From Betaproteobacteria bacterium (GTDB lineage: Bacteria; Pseudomonadota; Gammaproteobacteria; Burkholderiales; SG8-39): a stretch of DNA of 7,526 nucleotides. A model generated the notes under the pieces. That model was not told the origin of the DNA and made no database searches. It saw only the letters and a list, made by a program, of their open reading frames with translations. Position 1 is the first letter of the stretch. The number at the start of each line of letters is the position of its first letter. Where the stretch lies: NCBI GenBank assembly GCA_027317055.1, contig DAHVFK010000153.1, positions 1 to 7,526 on the forward strand, read 5' to 3'. The position numbers and the translations under genes were made by a program. Shown here in pieces: positions 4,876 through 7,526 of this stretch.

Positions 4876-7526
4876 ACAAGTCGCTTGCGGGCCGCGCCGC
4901 CTCGGCGCTGGCCGCGCTGCTCCTCGTGCTGCCGCTTGCCGCGCGCGCCGGCTCCGGCGGGCAGGTGCTGCGTGCCACGCTCGGCAACGGGCTGCGGGTG
5001 GTGATCGTGCGCAACACGCTCGCGCCGGTGGTCAGCACCGAGGTCAACTACCTGGTCGGCTCGAACGAGGCGCCGGCCGGTTTCCCCGGCATGGCGCACG
5101 CGCAGGAGCACATGATGTTCAGCGGCTCACCCGGGCTGTCGCAGGCGCAGCTGGCCGAGATCAGCGCCGGGATCGGCGGCGACTTCGACGCCGACACGCA
5201 GCAGACGGTGACGCAATACTTCTTCACCGTGCCGGCGCAGGACCTCGAGCTCGCGCTGCGCCTGGAGGCGATCCGCATGCGCGGTGTGCTCGACGCGCAG
5301 CCCGGCTGGGAGCGCGAGCGTCCGGCAATTGAGCAGGAAGTGGCGCAGGACCTGTCCAACCCGCAGTACCTGATGTACACCGACCTGCTGGGGGCCCTGT
5401 TCAAGGGCACGCCCTACGAGCACGACGCGCTCGGGACGCACGATTCGTTCCAGCGCACGACTGGCGCCATGCTGAAGCGCTTTCACGACGCCTGGTACGC
5501 GCCGAATAACGCCGTGCTGGTGGTCGTCGGCGACCTCGATCCGGGCAGGACGCTGGCGCGCATCAGGCGCCTGTTCGGCGCGATCCCGGCCAAGGCCGTG
5601 CCGGCGCGGCCCGAGATCCGCCTGCAGCCGGTCGCCGCGCAGTCGATGCGGCGCGACACCGATCTGCCCTACGGCCTGGCGGTGATCGCGTTCCGCATGC
5701 CGGGCTACCGCTCGCCGGATTTCGCCGCGGCCGACGTGCTGGCCGACGCACTGACGAGCGCGCGCGGCAAGCTCTACGGCCTGGTCCTCGACGGCAAAGC
5801 GCTGCGAACCGATTTCTCGCTCGATTTTCTGCCCGATTCGGGGCTGGGATTCGCGACCGCGGCGTTCCCGCGCGGCGCCGACGGCGATCAGCTTCTGGCG
5901 CAGATGCGCGAGGTGCTGGCCGGGATCGCCGCGCACGGCGTGCCCGCCGATCTGGTGGCGGCGGCAAAGCGCGGCGAGCGCGCGCAGGCCGAGTTCGCGA
6001 AGAACTCGATCCCCGGGCTGGCGCAGGCCTGGTCGCAGGCGCTGGCGATCGAAGGGCGCGACTCGCCCGAGCAGGATGTACGAGCGATCGAGCGCGTGAC
6101 GCCCGCGCAGGTGGATCAGGCCGCGCGGCGCTATCTCGATCCCGGCCACGCGATCGAGATGGTGCTCAAGCCGCACGTGTCGGGCAAAGCGGTCTCCGCG
6201 CGAGGCTTCGGCGGCAAGGAATCGTTCGCGCCCGGGAAAGTCGATCATGTGGCACTGCCGGACTGGGCGCGGGGCACGGTCGAGCGCGTGTCGCTGCCGC
6301 GCTGGACGCTGCGCCCGGTCGGCATGCGGCTGCCGAACGGCATCCGTCTGATCGTGCAGCCGGAATCGATCAGCGACACCGTGAGCGTATACGGCCACAT
6401 CCGCGGCCGCCCGGGGCTCGACGTTCCGCGCGGCCAGGAGGGCGTCGACGGCGTGCTGGCGCAACTGTTTTCCTACGGCAGCACTTCGCTCGACCAGGCG
6501 CGATTCCAGAAGGCGCTGGACGACATCGGGGCGAGCGAGTCCGCCGGGCGGGACTTCGAGCTCGACGTGCTGACGGGTGACCTGGATCGCGGCGTTGAGC
6601 TGCTGGCGCAGAACGAGCTCGAGCCCGCTTTGCCCGCGAAGGCCTTCGCGATCGTGCGCCGGCAGGCCGCGGCGGCGGTCGCGGGCGAGCTGCAAAGCCC
6701 CGGCTTCCTGATGCGCCAGGCGGCCAAGAGCGCGCTCTTCCCGACCCACGACCCCGAGCTGCGGCACGCCACGCCGCTGAGCATCGAGGCCCTGTCGCTC
6801 GAGCAGCTGCGCGCGTATTACCGGCGCGTGTTCCGGCCCGATCTGACCACCATCGTCGTGATCGGCAAGGTGACGCCGAGGCGCGCGCGGGAAGTGATCG
6901 AGAAATACTTCGGCGCCTGGCAGGCGCACGGGCCGAAGCCGCCGCTCGAGCTGCCGCAAGTGCCGCCGAGCCGGGCATCGGTGGCGGCGGTGCCCGACGA
7001 CAGCCGGGTGCAGGACGAGGCGGTGCTGGCCGAGACGCTGGAGCTGAACCGCTTCGATCCCGACTACTACGCGCTGCAGCTCGGCAACCGGGTGCTCGAC
7101 GGCGGCTTCTTTGCCAGCAGGCTGTACCGGGACCTGCGCAAGACGGCCGGTCTGGTCTATTACGTCAGCTCGAATTTTGAGATCGGGCGCACGCGGTCGG
7201 TGTACATGGTGCGCTATGCCTGCGACCCGGCGAACGTTTCAAGGGCGCGCGCGATCATCGTGCGCGACCTGCGCGCCATGCAGACCGAGCCGGTGGACTC
7301 GCGCGAGCTGCGCCAGGCGAAATCGCTCGCGCTGAACTCCATTCCGCTGTCTCAGGCGAGCGTGGACGCGGTGGCCGCCGGGCTGCTCGAGCGCGCGAGC
7401 CTCGGCCTGCGGCTGGACGAGCCGCGGCGCGCGGCGCGGCGCTACGCAAGCCTGAGCGCCGAGCAGGTGCGCGCCGCCTACGCCCGGTGGCTGCGCGCGG
7501 ACGACCTGGCGCAGGTCACGCAGGGC
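4872..7526 (+). CDS. Secreted M16-family (pitrilysin/insulinase-type) zinc metallopeptidase, 3' end outside window
   Basis: 885 codons are present and the frame is still open at the right edge. From the proposed CTG start the protein begins MNKSLAGRAASALAALLLVL, a classic signal peptide with a likely cut after ARA (residue 26), so it should act in the periplasm or outside. The N-terminal half holds the inverted zinc motif HAQEH (H76, E79 catalytic, H80) in GMAHAQEHMMFSGS. The third ligand is probably E156 in ERPAIEQEVAQD, 76 residues on, as in pitrilysin. AWYAPNNAVLVVVGDLD (about 207-223) marks the end of the first domain. The second half begins near MRLPNGIRLIVQP (485-497). At its equivalent of the zinc site it has GQEGVDGVLAQLF (521-533), lacking the His/Glu residues. 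It ends with SRLYRDLRKTAGLVYYVSS, the conserved Arg/Tyr region of an inactive M16 half. This active-plus-inactive layout and size (about 900 residues) match two-half bacterial M16 enzymes such as PqqL-type proteins. It likely degrades peptides. GC is about 70-75% in sampled stretches. A long open frame on the opposite strand is a composition shadow. Confidence 0.92.
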   Translation, partial: MNKSLAGRAASALAALLLVLPLAARAGSGGQVLRATLGNGLRVVIVRNTLAPVVSTEVNYLVGSNEAPAGFPGMAHAQEHMMFSGSPGLSQAQLAEISAGIGGDFDADTQQTVTQYFFTVPAQDLELALRLEAIRMRGVLDAQPGWERERPAIEQEVAQDLSNPQYLMYTDLLGALFKGTPYEHDALGTHDSFQRTTGAMLKRFHDAWYAPNNAVLVVVGDLDPGRTLARIRRLFGAIPAKAVPARPEIRLQPVAAQSMRRDTDLPYGLAVIAFRMPGYRSPDFAAADVLADALTSARGKLYGLVLDGKALRTDFSLDFLPDSGLGFATAAFPRGADGDQLLAQMREVLAGIAAHGVPADLVAAAKRGERAQAEFAKNSIPGLAQAWSQALAIEGRDSPEQDVRAIERVTPAQVDQAARRYLDPGHAIEMVLKPHVSGKAVSARGFGGKESFAPGKVDHVALPDWARGTVERVSLPRWTLRPVGMRLPNGIRLIVQPESISDTVSVYGHIRGRPGLDVPRGQEGVDGVLAQLFSYGSTSLDQARFQKALDDIGASESAGRDFELDVLTGDLDRGVELLAQNELEPALPAKAFAIVRRQAAAAVAGELQSPGFLMRQAAKSALFPTHDPELRHATPLSIEALSLEQLRAYYRRVFRPDLTTIVVIGKVTPRRAREVIEKYFGAWQAHGPKPPLELPQVPPSRASVAAVPDDSRVQDEAVLAETLELNRFDPDYYALQLGNRVLDGGFFASRLYRDLRKTAGLVYYVSSNFEIGRTRSVYMVRYACDPANVSRARAIIVRDLRAMQTEPVDSRELRQAKSLALNSIPLSQASVDAVAAGLLERASLGLRLDEPRRAARRYASLSAEQVRAAYARWLRADDLAQVTQG

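Noticed and set aside
5127..6959. 610-codon open frame on the minus strand opposite the M16 gene
   Set aside because: Its translation is Arg/His/Gln/Ala-rich with no domain signature, and the plus strand carries a clear M16 peptidase with signal peptide and zinc motif. In ~75% GC DNA, antisense frames stay open by chance.

Overview
The window looks like a piece of a high-GC proteobacterial chromosome. The paralogue types, an IS21-family element, an acetyl/medium-chain acyl-CoA synthetase and a secreted M16 peptidase would fit a betaproteobacterium, but that placement is inference. It falls into two compositional halves. Positions 1 to about 2960 are mixed: an IS fragment, a broken gene, a very GC-rich non-coding patch and an exported protein gene of only moderate GC. 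Positions from about 3050 to 7526 are uniformly GC-rich and tightly coding, like core chromosome.

Left part. Positions 1-344 are one end of an IS21-family insertion sequence on the minus strand: the terminal sequence, a leader containing a 32-bp perfect palindrome, and the first 64 codons of the IstA-type transposase, which runs off the window. The element sits inside a minus-strand gene (345-849) whose surviving 168 residues resemble the helical domain of 5-hydroxymethyl-dU DNA kinases, which act in thymidine hypermodification in phages. Divergent from it, across an inverted repeat with operator-like direct repeats (909-955), lies a small basic HTH protein gene (967-1287). About 510 bp without a convincing gene follows. 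Its first 200 bp are extremely GC-rich and full of inverted repeats.

Middle part. Positions 1798-2883 encode a 361-residue exported protein with a pre-peptidase C-terminal (PPC)-like domain followed by an 'IDIxPG...KGxIPVAxLxTDTF...DVNxDGxxDLxxHF' module. It ends at a strong intrinsic terminator (2922-2955).

Right part. An AMP-forming acyl-CoA synthetase (4747 to 3056, minus strand) converges on that terminator. Divergent from it is a large two-half M16 zinc metallopeptidase (from 4872, running off the right edge). It has a signal peptide and an HxxEH site. The only start that gives the signal peptide is a CTG with a well-spaced Shine-Dalgarno, and this CTG overlaps the stop of a 34-codon upstream ORF that has its own Shine-Dalgarno.

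No complete new system is visible. The points most worth following are the IS-interrupted hypermodification-type gene with its divergent regulator, and the unusual CTG/upstream-ORF start of the M16 gene.
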